Below, in pieces: positions 26,099-36,861 of a stretch of DNA of 64,000 nt (its first letter is position 1; each line of letters opens with the position of its first letter). The stretch is from the NCBI RefSeq assembly GCF_020181355.1, contig NZ_CP084004.1:558001-622000 (forward strand), read 5' to 3'. The notes under the pieces were generated by a model. It worked only from the letters and a program-made list of their open reading frames with translations. It was not told the DNA's origin and searched no databases. A program made the translations under genes and the position numbers. This stretch comes from Collinsella aerofaciens. GTDB taxonomy: Bacteria > Actinomycetota > Coriobacteriia > Coriobacteriales > Coriobacteriaceae.

Positions 26099-27499
26099 TT
26101 AAAGCGGATACGTTCCCCTAGCTAAAGCACAGCCAGCATCGAGCAACTCGTCACGTTCTTCCACCGAGAACCCCTCGGCGTAGACGCGCACCACTGGTTC
26201 GGTCCCGCTAGGACGGACCAGCAGCCACGTGTCATCCTCGAATGACAGACGCAAGCCGTCCATATGACTAACGTTTTGCGGCACCTTGCCACAAATCGAC
26301 TTGGGGTTTACGCCCGGCAGCAGGGTTCGTAACGTTTCGGCATCTTCGGCCTCAAGGCGCAAATCGCGTCGACCGTAACTCGTCTTACCAAAACTGTCCT
26401 CGAGTTGGTCGACCAGAACGCCCAAAGGCGCGTCCGTCTTTGCCATAAGCTCACACAGAATCAGACAGGCGAGGATTCCATCGCGCTCGGGCATATGCGC
26501 GGCGATGCCGATACCACCGGCTTCTTCGCCGCCCATGAGGACGCCGCCCTTCTTCATCTCCGCCGCTATATATTTGAAACCGACTGGTTTGACGGTCACG
26601 CGGCAGCCAAGCGCCTCGGCAATGCGACGCACGAGCGTCGAGCATGAAAGATTGACGACGACGCGCCCCTCCAAATTACGAAATTGAACCAAGTCGCCCA
26701 AAACGAGCGCCATGATCTGATGCGGATGTATATATCTGCCGCGCTCGTCAACCGCGCCGATACGGTCGGCGTCGCCGTCGGTCACCAGGCCAGCGCAAGC
26801 TCCGTCCTCGATAACCGTGCGCTCGCAAGCGTCCACCCACGGTTCAACGGGGTCGGGGCAGATATCTTCTTGGTCAGACGCCTGCCCGGCGTGAATCTCG
26901 TGCACCTCAACGCCAAGCTCGCGCAGCAAGTCGGCTAGATAGCCCTGGGCTGCGCCGCCCATGGGATCGACAACCACGCGCAAGTGCGCGGCGCGGATGG
27001 CTTCGGCATCGACAAACGATGCCACCGCCTGCATATAGTCAGGAATGATATCCGCGGTGCGATATTGCCCCTCGATCCCCATTGGCTCGGGAGCCATAGT
27101 CTCTTCGAGCTCTTCGATGACATCCTGGTTGGCGGTCGAGCCGTCACCCATGCGAATCTTGAGGCACAGATAGCCCTGCGGATGATGGGACCCCGTCACC
27201 ATGAGCGCGCCGCACGCTTCACCGTCATAAGCCGCCGCCCACGTAAGGGCAGGGGTCGGGACAGGTCGCGAAGCGAGCACGGCGTCTAGCCCGTGCGCTG
27301 CTAGCACGCCCGCCGCAAGCTCAGCGAACTCGCGCGCCAGGGGCCGGGTGTCGAACCCTATATATACCGTTTTGCCCGGATTGGTCTTTTGCCATAACTC
27401 GCCGACGGCATCGGCGATACGGGCAACGTTATCGGCAGTGAAGTCCTCATCGACGCGAGCGCGCCAACCGTCAGTTCCAAAATGAATTATCGCGCACAC
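26099..27499 (-). CDS. Phosphoglucomutase/phosphomannomutase family protein
   Basis: A 466-residue alpha-D-phosphohexomutase that interconverts hexose 1- and 6-phosphates through a phosphoserine. Motifs in order are FGTDGWR (about residue 6), the catalytic serine loop TGSHHPQG (about 101), the metal loop DGDADRIG (about 242), sugar-binding GGEEAGGIG, and the phosphate-binding RPSGTEPVVRVY near the C-terminus. The start is GTG 27499 with GAGGTG upstream; the frame stays open further 5' but lacks a ribosome site. Preference for glucose or mannose cannot be decided. An IS200-type element lies just upstream. Confidence 0.92.
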   Translation of the reverse strand: MCAIIHFGTDGWRARVDEDFTADNVARIADAVGELWQKTNPGKTVYIGFDTRPLAREFAELAAGVLAAHGLDAVLASRPVPTPALTWAAAYDGEACGALMVTGSHHPQGYLCLKIRMGDGSTANQDVIEELEETMAPEPMGIEGQYRTADIIPDYMQAVASFVDAEAIRAAHLRVVVDPMGGAAQGYLADLLRELGVEVHEIHAGQASDQEDICPDPVEPWVDACERTVIEDGACAGLVTDGDADRIGAVDERGRYIHPHQIMALVLGDLVQFRNLEGRVVVNLSCSTLVRRIAEALGCRVTVKPVGFKYIAAEMKKGGVLMGGEEAGGIGIAAHMPERDGILACLILCELMAKTDAPLGVLVDQLEDSFGKTSYGRRDLRLEAEDAETLRTLLPGVNPKSICGKVPQNVSHMDGLRLSFEDDTWLLVRPSGTEPVVRVYAEGFSVEERDELLDAGCALARGTYPL

Positions 27500-27626
27500 G
27501 CGCAGACACCTCACAGTGTTTGGATCATGGTACGCATGGGGTATACCCGCAACATGCACTCGGCAACCTGCCGGCACCAGCATTCACCATTTGGGCAAAT
27601 GCTGCCGAGGACATGCAAGCAATCAG
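27500..27626. other. Intergenic region upstream of the phosphohexomutase
   Basis: Probably holds the promoter of the phosphohexomutase gene. A short inverted repeat, GGCAACCTGCCGG (27565-27577), is visible. No gene is seen. Confidence 0.4.
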
Positions 27627-28353
27627 AACCACCCTTAAAAAGGGTGGTTTGCTCTTAGGGTATAACCCACGGGCCCCGGGCTCGCGTCTAAAGGCGCGGG
27701 CCCGGACTTCGTCCAGGCCTAGTGCATCTTGACCCGTGGCGCGCCGGTCGAACCGGCAGCATCACCCCCTCTTGAAGGGGTCCTCGTACTCCTTCACGCT
27801 CAGCTTGTCCAGCGCGATGTCGTGGGACTCCTGCTCCCTGATGTACTTGGCGATCGTCGCCTCGTTCAGGCCGACGGTGGACACGTAGTAGCCCTCCGCC
27901 CAGAACTTCCTGTTGCCGAACTTGTACTTGAGGTTGGCGTGCCTGTCGAATATCATCAGCGAGCTCTTCCCCTTCAGGTAGCCCATGACGCTCGCGACGC
28001 TGTACTTCGGCGGGATCGCCAGCAGCACGTGCACGTGGTCGGGCATCAGGTGCCCCTCGATTATCTCGATCCCCTTGTACTCGCACAGCTTCCTGAGGAT
28101 CTCCCCTATGTCGCTCCTGATTTGGTTGTAGATCACTTTGCGCCTATACTTCGGCGTGAACACGATGTGGTACTTGCACATCCACTTCGTGTGGGAAAGG
28201 CTGTAGGCCTTCTGGGCCATGGCGACCACCCCTTCGACTCGAATTCTTGACGGCCTGAACAATCGTCAATATCGGTCGGAGGGGTGGCTTTGTAAAGCCG
28301 TTTGTCTCCACCCGCGTAGCGGGTGGTTTAAAGCTGGCCGCTGCGCGGCCAGC
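27627..28353 (-). mobile_element. IS200/IS605-type insertion sequence (tnpA only)
   Basis: About 0.73 kb containing one Y1 transposase gene. Subterminal hairpins lie at each side: AACCACCCTT / AAGGGTGGTT (27627-27649) and CCACCC / GGGTGG (28308-28326). Both are followed by TTT in the same orientation, as expected for this family, which has direct rather than inverted end structures. A second stem, GCTGGCCGC / GCGGCCAGC, lies at 28333-28353. Exact tips and cleavage sites are not determined. No tnpB gene is present. Confidence 0.7.
27762..28220 (-). CDS. tnpA: IS200/IS605 family transposase TnpA (Y1 HUH)
   Basis: A 152-residue single-strand DNA transposase. The HUH motif is seen as HVHVLL at about residue 65, and the catalytic tyrosine in the helix NEATIAKYIREQE at about residue 127. 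The start region MAQKAYSLSHTKW and YHIVFTPKYRRK are typical of the family. The ATG at 28220 is preceded by GAAGGGGTGG; a longer frame to 28262 has no such site. Length is normal (about 150), so the gene looks intact. Confidence 0.95.
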   Translation of the reverse strand: MAQKAYSLSHTKWMCKYHIVFTPKYRRKVIYNQIRSDIGEILRKLCEYKGIEIIEGHLMPDHVHVLLAIPPKYSVASVMGYLKGKSSLMIFDRHANLKYKFGNRKFWAEGYYVSTVGLNEATIAKYIREQESHDIALDKLSVKEYEDPFKRG

Positions 28354-28371
28354 GGACTAAAGTCTTGAAAT

Positions 28372-28400
28372 AAAAAAACCGCCCCGTATGGAGCGGTTTT
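28372..28400 (-). terminator. Terminator of the homocysteine methyltransferase gene
   Basis: On the minus strand AAAACCGC ... GCGGTTTT forms a stem followed by T7. It starts 6 bases after the stop at 28406. Confidence 0.85.
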
Positions 28401-28405
28401 GCCCT

Positions 28406-29299
28406 TTATATATCGAGCGCCTCGGCCATCGCGGCCGTAGTGATTGCCGTGGTTCCACAGCAACTGCCCACCATTGCGGCACCGGCATGTCTCCACTCGA
28501 TGCATGCGCGCGCGAAAGCTTCGGGGTTCTCGTGCCATACGGGGCCATCCTGAGTCTGGACCGGATCGCCTACGTTGGGACGCACCGTGACGGGAGTAGT
28601 CGCCGATGCAACCATCCTGGGCACCGCCGCGTTCGCGGCCGCAAGCGAACAGCAATTAACACCAACCGAGTTTGCGCCGTGTTTTTCGGCGTACAAAACG
28701 GCCGCCTCGATGTTGAGGCCATCGCCCAACAGGTCGCCTTTATCGTCAACGACAAAACTCACCAGAACAGGCATGCCGTCGGCGGCATCTCGGGCGCCGG
28801 CAAGCATGGGCTGCAAATTACGGATAGACGTCACCGTCTCGATCAGCAGACCGTCAACGCCGGCATTGAGCAAGGCGTGCGCCTGTTCGCGCGCAATGCC
28901 TCGGATTTCACGATACTCGGCAGAGTCCTCGGCAAACCACTCAATACCGATCGGGCCCATCGAGCCTAGCAGCAGCTGAGGGTGCGCCTGGCGGGCATCG
29001 TCGACGGCCCCGCGATTGACCTCCGCCACGGACGGCGCAATCTGGTCGTGCTTGAGGGCATAGCTCGATGCCTGAAAGGTGTTGGTAATGAGCACCTGCG
29101 CGCCGGCAGCGACATACAAGCGATGGATACGAGAAACGGTCTGCGGCTCTGCCAGATTCCAAAACGCCGGTGGAATGTCGGCGGCATCGTACTCACTCAA
29201 CAGAACACTGCCCATGGGGCCCTGCGCCAACAAGGTCTCGCTCGACAAGCGGCGCGCAAGTTCCTCGGCACCAAAGCGGTTGTAATAACTCGTATCCAT
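28406..29299 (-). CDS. Homocysteine S-methyltransferase domain protein
   Basis: A 297-residue TIM-barrel enzyme of the MmuM/MetH-N/BHMT family, which makes methionine from homocysteine and a methyl donor. The zinc ligands are visible as GVNC (about residue 214) and the C-terminal GSCCGT (about 280). The barrel start, AQGPMGSVL, and ITNTFQAS also fit. Only the Hcy-binding barrel is present, without a folate or cobalamin domain. S-methylmethionine or a similar donor is therefore likely, though not proven. It follows the DtxR-like regulator by 10 bases and is probably cotranscribed. Confidence 0.88.
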   Translation of the reverse strand: MDTSYYNRFGAEELARRLSSETLLAQGPMGSVLLSEYDAADIPPAFWNLAEPQTVSRIHRLYVAAGAQVLITNTFQASSYALKHDQIAPSVAEVNRGAVDDARQAHPQLLLGSMGPIGIEWFAEDSAEYREIRGIAREQAHALLNAGVDGLLIETVTSIRNLQPMLAGARDAADGMPVLVSFVVDDKGDLLGDGLNIEAAVLYAEKHGANSVGVNCCSLAAANAAVPRMVASATTPVTVRPNVGDPVQTQDGPVWHENPEAFARACIEWRHAGAAMVGSCCGTTAITTAAMAEALDI

Positions 29300-29309
29300 A
29301 TATATCCCG

Positions 29310-29732
29310 CTATTCCTCGACGCTGATTCCCTGCTTTTCGAGATAGGCGAGCCAGCGGTTCATCGTGTCCTCGGAAAGCGCATGCTCCATCATGCAGGCC
29401 TCGGAATCGGCTCGCTCAAATTCGACACCGAGCTCCTGAACCAAAAACGTGCGGATGAGGCGATGACGGTACCAGATAGTCGTACCAACCTCGCGGCCGC
29501 GATCGGTCAGGACTACCTTGCCGTAGTGCGATTGCTCGACAAGTTCGGATGCCTTGAGCGCCGAAACCGCTTTATTGACCGATGCCTTGGAGACGCCAAG
29601 GCGCTGCGCGATGTCGACCGATCGAACGCCGTTGGTTTCCCCCTCTTCGCTTTCAATGCGAACCATGCACTCCAAGTAGTCTTCGTTCGCCACCGTCAGA
29701 TGTAGTTCGCGCGAGCTATTTGTCGTATCCAT
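29310..29732 (-). CDS. DtxR/MntR family metal-dependent regulator
   Basis: A 140-residue winged-helix repressor. Residues 10-70 are the DNA-binding domain (ANEDYLECMVRI, then a helix-turn-helix around SVDIAQRLGVSKASVNKAVSALK). Residues 75-140 are the metal-binding dimer domain, with RHRLIRTFLVQELGV, the candidate ligands EACMMEHALSE, and no SH3-like extension. The ATG at 29732 has GGAAG upstream; an ATG 21 bases earlier has none. It is divergent from pepT, and a 20-bp palindrome lies between them at 29786-29805. The metal (Mn, Fe or Zn) is not known. Confidence 0.9.
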   Translation of the reverse strand: MDTTNSSRELHLTVANEDYLECMVRIESEEGETNGVRSVDIAQRLGVSKASVNKAVSALKASELVEQSHYGKVVLTDRGREVGTTIWYRHRLIRTFLVQELGVEFERADSEACMMEHALSEDTMNRWLAYLEKQGISVEE

Positions 29733-29785
29733 GATCTTCCGTCCCTTCTGCATTCAATGGCTGATTCTACCCCATCCAAGCGTCG

Positions 29786-29805
29786 CGGTATGCCGTGGCA
29801 TACCG
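29786..29805. promoter_or_regulatory. Palindromic operator candidate between dtxR-like gene and pepT
   Basis: Perfect inverted repeat CGGTATGCC / GGCATACCG with a 2-nt centre. It overlaps the spacer and -35 zone of a probable pepT promoter, whose extended -10 is TGCTAGAGT (29806-29814). It could bind the neighbouring DtxR-like protein; this is an inference. Confidence 0.5.
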
Positions 29806-29852
29806 TGCTAGAGTTCTTGTTGCACACGACGACCAAGATTGGAGCGGTCTTT

Positions 29853-31100
29853 ATGGAAAACACCACCACGAACCCCGATGTCCTCGAGCGCTTTTTGCGC
29901 TACGTCCAGATCAACACGCAGTCCGAGGATGCAAACTGCGACCAGGTACCCTCGAGCGCCGTTCAGTTTGACCTTGCCAACGTGCTGGCTGAAGAGCTGC
30001 GCGAGCTTGGTGCGGAAGATGCCCACGTGACCGAGCACGCCTATGTCTGCGCGCATATCCCCGCAAGTGCGGGCGCTGAGGATAAGCCCGCCCTGGGCCT
30101 GATCGCCCATCTCGACACCACCGAAGTTGCACCGGGCGCCGGCGTGAAGCCGCACATCGTACACCACGAAGGCGGCGACCTGGTCTGCGGCACGGTTGAC
30201 GGTAAGCCCGTTGCCATGAGCACCGCCAAGCTTCCCGCCCTGAATGACCTCGCGGGTGAGGACCTGGTCTGCAGCGATGGCACCACGCTGCTGGGCGCGG
30301 ACGACAAGGCAGGCGTCGCCGAGATCATGTCGCTTGTCGCGCGTATCGCTCAGGACCCTTCTCTGCCCCATCCTGCACTCGGCATTTGCTTCTGCCCTGA
30401 CGAGGAAATCGGCCACGGAGCCGAGCTGTTGGATATCGATACCTTTGGCTGCAAGTACGCCTACACGGTCGACGGCGGCCCCATCGGCGAGCTGGAGTGG
30501 GAGTGCTTTAACGCCGCCGAGGCGACCGTCCGCTTTGAGGGCCAGTCCATCCACCCGGGCGACGCTAAGGGCCGTATGGTCAACGCAGGCAATCTGTTCT
30601 GCGACTTCAACGCGTTGCTCCCCTACGTGCAGCGCCCGGAGTATACGGAAGGCTACGAGGGCTTTTATCACCTTGAGGGTGTATCTGCGACCGTCGATCA
30701 CGCCACAGCGCGCTATATCATCCGCGACCATGACGCCGCCAAGTTCCAGCAGAAACTCGACCTTATTGATTCCGCCGCCTCGATGCTCAACCAGCGTCTG
30801 GGTGAGGAGCGCGTGACAGTCGAGATTAAGCAGCAGTATCGAAATATGGCCGAGATCGTTCGTGACTATCCCGAGCTTATTGATGTTGCCAAGGAAGCCT
30901 ACCTTGCCTGCGGCGTTGAGCCCCAAGTGCTGCCGATTCGCGGCGGCACCGACGGCGCCCAGCTGTCGTTCCGCGGTCTGCCCTGCCCCAACCTTTCCAC
31001 CGGCGGCTATTGCTACCACGGCGTCAACGAGTTCGTCCCGGTCAGTTCGCTCGTCAAGATGACCGACGTCCTGCAGGAGCTCGTCGCCCGCTTTGCATAA
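29853..31100 (+). CDS. pepT: Peptidase T (tripeptide aminopeptidase)
   Basis: A 415-residue M20B zinc peptidase that removes the N-terminal residue of tripeptides. Metal and catalytic motifs are LIAHLDTTEVAPG (about residue 82), LLGADDKAGVAEI (about 145), and CFCPDEEIGHGA (about 180). RGGTDGAQLSFRGLPCPNL and a final His in YCYHGVNEFV are also present. The ATG at 29853 is preceded by TTGGAG; an upstream in-frame ATG gives an unlikely 32-residue tail. The gene is divergent from the DtxR-like regulator and ends at its own terminator. Confidence 0.95.
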   Translation: MENTTTNPDVLERFLRYVQINTQSEDANCDQVPSSAVQFDLANVLAEELRELGAEDAHVTEHAYVCAHIPASAGAEDKPALGLIAHLDTTEVAPGAGVKPHIVHHEGGDLVCGTVDGKPVAMSTAKLPALNDLAGEDLVCSDGTTLLGADDKAGVAEIMSLVARIAQDPSLPHPALGICFCPDEEIGHGAELLDIDTFGCKYAYTVDGGPIGELEWECFNAAEATVRFEGQSIHPGDAKGRMVNAGNLFCDFNALLPYVQRPEYTEGYEGFYHLEGVSATVDHATARYIIRDHDAAKFQQKLDLIDSAASMLNQRLGEERVTVEIKQQYRNMAEIVRDYPELIDVAKEAYLACGVEPQVLPIRGGTDGAQLSFRGLPCPNLSTGGYCYHGVNEFVPVSSLVKMTDVLQELVARFA

Positions 31101-31126
31101 GCCTGGCTGCATAAGCCCAAAAGACG

Positions 31127-31165
31127 AATCGCCCCGTCCTCAACCGAGAACGGGGCGATTTTTTT
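31127..31165 (+). terminator. Terminator of pepT
   Basis: An 11-bp perfect stem, AATCGCCCCGT / ACGGGGCGATT, with a 12-nt loop, then a T run. Confidence 0.92.
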
Positions 31166-31200
31166 GCTGCAACGAGAACAGGTTGACGCACGCCAGCCTC

Positions 31201-31311
31201 TTAACGCAAGGAGTGTCCCAAACTGCCGGCACATAAGAAACGTCCCCAAGTGCCAAGTGCATCAAGAGTGTCCCCTTTGACCAGTCGTTTAAGAACGTCC
31301 CCAATGACTAA
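31201..31311. repeat. Hairpin repeats with AAGAAACGTCCCC / AAGAACGTCCCC loop (family 3)
   Basis: Two units: one with the loop AAGAAACGTCCCC and GCCGGCAC / GTGCCAAG arms (31224-31254), and one with AGTCGTT / AATGACT arms around TAAGAACGTCCCC (31283-31310). Non-coding. Related units lie at 2180-2246 and 46829-46852. Confidence 0.6.
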
Positions 31312-31477
31312 CGTCGCAGGTTGAGGACGGGCAGCGAGCGGGTCGCATTTGAGACAAGGTGACGTGAAACGAAAGGGCGCTGACCTTCTGGTCGCGCCCT
31401 TGAAGTTGAACGTCAGATTGTCCAAATGCGGCCCGCGCAGCGTCAAGCGGTTACGCGGTTTGGTAAAACCGCGTAAC
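31312..31477. repeat. Multi-hairpin dispersed element, family 2, copy 1
   Basis: Contains GACCTTCTGGTC (31391-31402) at the tip of a stem AAGGGCG / CGCCCTT inside an outer stem GCATTTG / CAAATGC. A final 12-bp palindrome, GTTACGCGGTTT / AAACCGCGTAAC type (31448-31476), ends directly at the stop codon of the LCP gene. Tip, order and end palindrome are shared with 46853-47026, while stem sequences differ but stay paired. Confidence 0.75.
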
Positions 31478-32713
31478 TTAGTAGTTGGCTTCGTAGCCGT
31501 TGCCGTCGCCGGTGGGCTCTTCGTAGTAGTCCGAATCGCTCGAATCGCTTGAGTCATCGGAATCGTCAGAGCTGACCGATGAGGTTGCGGTACCGTTTGC
31601 GTAGTCGTCAGACGTGTTGTTGTTCAGGTCGCCGATCGTAGAGCTGGAACCGTCGGAAAGACCCATGGTGTTGGGACCCTTGGGATCCTTGCCGGCATCG
31701 ACACGCTCCATCATTTCCTTGAGCTCGTCCTCGTAGACAAAGACGTAGCTCACACCGTCGATCATGGTGCTGTCGTCGGCATACGAGGGCAGGTTGGCCG
31801 AGTAGATGCCGTCGACATCCATACCGCGCATGGCATTGACCGTAGCCACGATATCCTGAACGCTCATATCGGTCACGAGCATATCGGACAGCGAATTAAC
31901 CAGGCCAAAGATCTTCGTGGCATCGAAGTTATTGAGAATCTGGTTGGCAAGGGCGCCAAGCACCTGACGCTGGTGGCGCATGCGCGTGTAGTCGCCGTCG
32001 GCATAGATGTAGCGGCAGCGGGCATAGGTAAGGGCGGTGGCGCCGTCCATATGCTGCTGACCAGCGGTAATCTTAATATCCAGGTGCTCGGGGTCGTCAA
32101 CATCATCGGTTGCGTTAATGTCGATACCGCCAACCGAATCAATCAGCGCCTGCATACCGTCGAAGCTGACCTCGGCATAGTGGGAAATCTGAACACCGCA
32201 CAGCTCGTTGACCGCCTCGACCATGGCCTCGGCGCCGCCAACGGTATGGCAGGCGTTGATCTTCATGGTCTCGCCCTTGTACTCGACCTTGGTGTCGCGC
32301 GGAACGGAAATGAGCGTCGCCTGCTTTTGCGTGGGGTCGATGCGTGCCAGGATAATCGAGTCGGCACGATACGTATCCTCGCCCGGACGGCCGTCGGTGC
32401 CAAGAAGCAGCACGTAGAACGGATCCTTTGCCTCATCGGTGTCAACCAGAACCCGACGCAGATTGTCGGTAATGACATTAGAATCGCCGAGCTTGCCCAT
32501 AATGGTGGCAAACCACAGGCCGGCAGCGGTAGTGGCACTCAGCAGCACGCCAAGCACGACAATGAGCGCGACGTGACGAATCGTGTGGCTACGACGACGT
32601 TGGCGAGCGCGCTCGGAATAGCGAGCCACGTTATCGCGACTGTAGATCTTGGCCTGCGCACCAGTTGAGGGTCTTCGGGTGGCGGTATCCGCGAGGGGCT
32701 TTTTATTAAACAT
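31478..32713 (-). CDS. LytR-CpsA-Psr (LCP) family protein
   Basis: A 411-residue membrane-anchored protein of the family that attaches teichoic acids or polysaccharides to peptidoglycan. A basic cytoplasmic tail (1-45) is followed by one membrane helix (about 46-70). The LCP domain (about 95-290) shows LLLGTDGRPGED, RADSIILARIDP, LISVPRDT and the catalytic-site segment DYTRMRHQRQVL. The last 60 residues are Ser/Asp-rich and probably disordered. The ATG at 32713 has AGGTT upstream. It lies 12 bases downstream of murA, so the two wall genes are probably cotranscribed. A dispersed hairpin element begins right after the stop. Confidence 0.92.
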   Translation of the reverse strand: MFNKKPLADTATRRPSTGAQAKIYSRDNVARYSERARQRRRSHTIRHVALIVVLGVLLSATTAAGLWFATIMGKLGDSNVITDNLRRVLVDTDEAKDPFYVLLLGTDGRPGEDTYRADSIILARIDPTQKQATLISVPRDTKVEYKGETMKINACHTVGGAEAMVEAVNELCGVQISHYAEVSFDGMQALIDSVGGIDINATDDVDDPEHLDIKITAGQQHMDGATALTYARCRYIYADGDYTRMRHQRQVLGALANQILNNFDATKIFGLVNSLSDMLVTDMSVQDIVATVNAMRGMDVDGIYSANLPSYADDSTMIDGVSYVFVYEDELKEMMERVDAGKDPKGPNTMGLSDGSSSTIGDLNNNTSDDYANGTATSSVSSDDSDDSSDSSDSDYYEEPTGDGNGYEANY

Positions 32714-32725
32714 AGGCAACCTGTA

Positions 32726-34009
32726 TTAGTAGATGACGGGATCGGGGACGGTAGCATGCTCGACATGCGCGCCGAGCGCCTGCAGCTTTTCGACAAACTG
32801 CTCGTAGCCGCGCTTGATGTGATGAATGGCCGAAACCTCGGTCGTCCCGTCGGCGATCAAGCCCGCTACGACGAGGGCCGCTCCGCCACGCAGATCGGGC
32901 GAGGTAACCTGTGCACCCGAGAAGCCCTTGACGCCATGAATCATGGCGTGATGGCTCTCGATACGAATGTCGGCACCCATGCGCACCAGCTCAGAGGCAA
33001 ACATAAAGCGATTCTCGAAGATGTTTTCGGTAATAACGGAACTGCCATCGGCAAGGGCGGAGAGTACCATAATCTGCGCCTGCATGTCGGTCGGGAAACC
33101 GGGGAACGGAAGCGTCTGGATATCGACCGGCTTGATACGCTCGGCACGGTTCACATGGACGCCGTCGTCGGTACGCTCGCAGTCGATACCCATGAGCTCC
33201 ATCTTCTTGAGCACCATGCCCAAGTGAATGGGGCAAAAGCCCATGACATCGACACCGCGATCGTCGGCCATCAACGCACCGGCAACGATAAAGGTACCGG
33301 CCTCGATGCGGTCGCCCACTACGCGATGGGTAACAGGATGCAGTTCTTCCACGCCCTCGATGGTCACGACGGGCGTACCCGCGCCGACAATCTTGGCGCC
33401 CATCTCGTTGAGCATGTTGGCGAGATCGACGATCTCGGGCTCGCGGGCGGCATTGTCGATAACCGTGGTACCCTGCGCGCGCACGGATGCCATAATGAGG
33501 TTCTCGGTCGCACCGACGCTGGCGAACTCGAGCGTGACGGTGGTACCGCGCAGACCTTGGGGCGCATTAGCGTTGATGTAGCCGTGGGCGGTATCGAACT
33601 CTACGCCCAGGGCCTCGAGACCCAGAATGTGCATATCGATCTTGCGAGCACCCAGGTTGCAGCCGCCCGGCATGGCGATCTTGGCGCGATGGAAACGGCC
33701 CAGCAGGGGTCCCATCACGGCTGTAGAAGCACGCATCTTGGCAACGAGCTCGTAGGGGGCCTCCCAAGAATCGACCTGAGAGGTATCAATCTCGAGCGTA
33801 TGCTCGTCGAGAACATCGATCGTAGCGCCCATGCCCTTGAGCACCTTGCCCATCACGTGGACATCGGAAATATCGGGCACGTTCTGCAGCGTCGTCTTGC
33901 CCGGCGCCAGAAGCGTTGCCGCCATGAGTTTGAGCGCGGAGTTCTTGGCACCCGAGACGGGCACGGAGCCTCCGATGGCGTGGCCACCCTCAACGCGGAT
34001 AATATCCAA
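32726..34009 (-). CDS. murA: UDP-N-acetylglucosamine 1-carboxyvinyltransferase
   Basis: A 427-residue EPSP-synthase-fold enzyme that catalyses the first committed step of peptidoglycan synthesis. GGHAIGGSVPVSGAKNSALK is at the N-terminus, with the catalytic cysteine in MPGGCNLGARK at about residue 117. This Cys makes fosfomycin sensitivity possible. The start is a TTG at 34009 preceded by AAAGGG; no better start is visible. It lies directly downstream of the ATP synthase operon terminator, a gene order (atpC-murA) also known in Bacillus. Confidence 0.96.
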   Translation of the reverse strand: MDIIRVEGGHAIGGSVPVSGAKNSALKLMAATLLAPGKTTLQNVPDISDVHVMGKVLKGMGATIDVLDEHTLEIDTSQVDSWEAPYELVAKMRASTAVMGPLLGRFHRAKIAMPGGCNLGARKIDMHILGLEALGVEFDTAHGYINANAPQGLRGTTVTLEFASVGATENLIMASVRAQGTTVIDNAAREPEIVDLANMLNEMGAKIVGAGTPVVTIEGVEELHPVTHRVVGDRIEAGTFIVAGALMADDRGVDVMGFCPIHLGMVLKKMELMGIDCERTDDGVHVNRAERIKPVDIQTLPFPGFPTDMQAQIMVLSALADGSSVITENIFENRFMFASELVRMGADIRIESHHAMIHGVKGFSGAQVTSPDLRGGAALVVAGLIADGTTEVSAIHHIKRGYEQFVEKLQALGAHVEHATVPDPVIY

Positions 34010-34022
34010 GGTCTACCCTTTC

Positions 34023-34060
34023 AAAAAGCATGCCCGGGGTGGCTGGGCCATCCCGGGCAT
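34023..34060 (-). terminator. Terminator of the ATP synthase operon
   Basis: On the minus strand a 9-bp perfect stem, ATGCCCGGG / CCCGGGCAT, is followed by GC and T5. It sits between atpC and murA. Confidence 0.85.
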
Positions 34061-34097
34061 GATGTGTTCGCAAATGGTCGAACGCTAAATCGTTTGA

Positions 34098-34490
34098 CTA
34101 TTGGGCAAGCTTGAGCTTACACCATGCGATTTCATTATAGAGGTAGGCGCGGCGTGCATCATCCTCCGACAAATTACCCAGCTTCTCTTCAAAACCTTGA
34201 ATATCAGCTTTAAGCTTGTCGGCATCGACGGTCGCCAAATCGCAAGCGCGCTCGGCGAGAACGGTCACTACATCGTCCGCAACCTGGGCATAGCCGCCGG
34301 CCACGGCAAACGTGTGGTCGACAGTGCCCATGGCCTTATCGGAAACGCGAACGTAACCGCGGTCGATCGTGCAGATCTCGCTGGAGTGAGCAGGCAGAAC
34401 GCCAAACTCGCCATCCGTGGACGGAATCGACACAAACGCAGCGTCGCCCTCATAGGCGCAGCTCACGGGGCACACGATGCGGATACGCAT
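34098..34490 (-). CDS. atpC: ATP synthase epsilon subunit
   Basis: A 130-residue central-stalk subunit of F1 that couples rotation and regulates hydrolysis. The N-terminal beta-barrel (about 1-85) shows DGEFGVLPAHS and VAGGYAQVADDVVTVLAE. A C-terminal helical hairpin (about 90-130) follows. Normal length. Last gene of the operon, 3 bases after atpD. Confidence 0.95.
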   Translation of the reverse strand: MRIRIVCPVSCAYEGDAAFVSIPSTDGEFGVLPAHSSEICTIDRGYVRVSDKAMGTVDHTFAVAGGYAQVADDVVTVLAERACDLATVDADKLKADIQGFEEKLGNLSEDDARRAYLYNEIAWCKLKLAQ

Positions 34491-34493
34491 AAC

Positions 34494-36856
<2,363 letters not shown>

Positions 36857-36861
36857 GGGGC

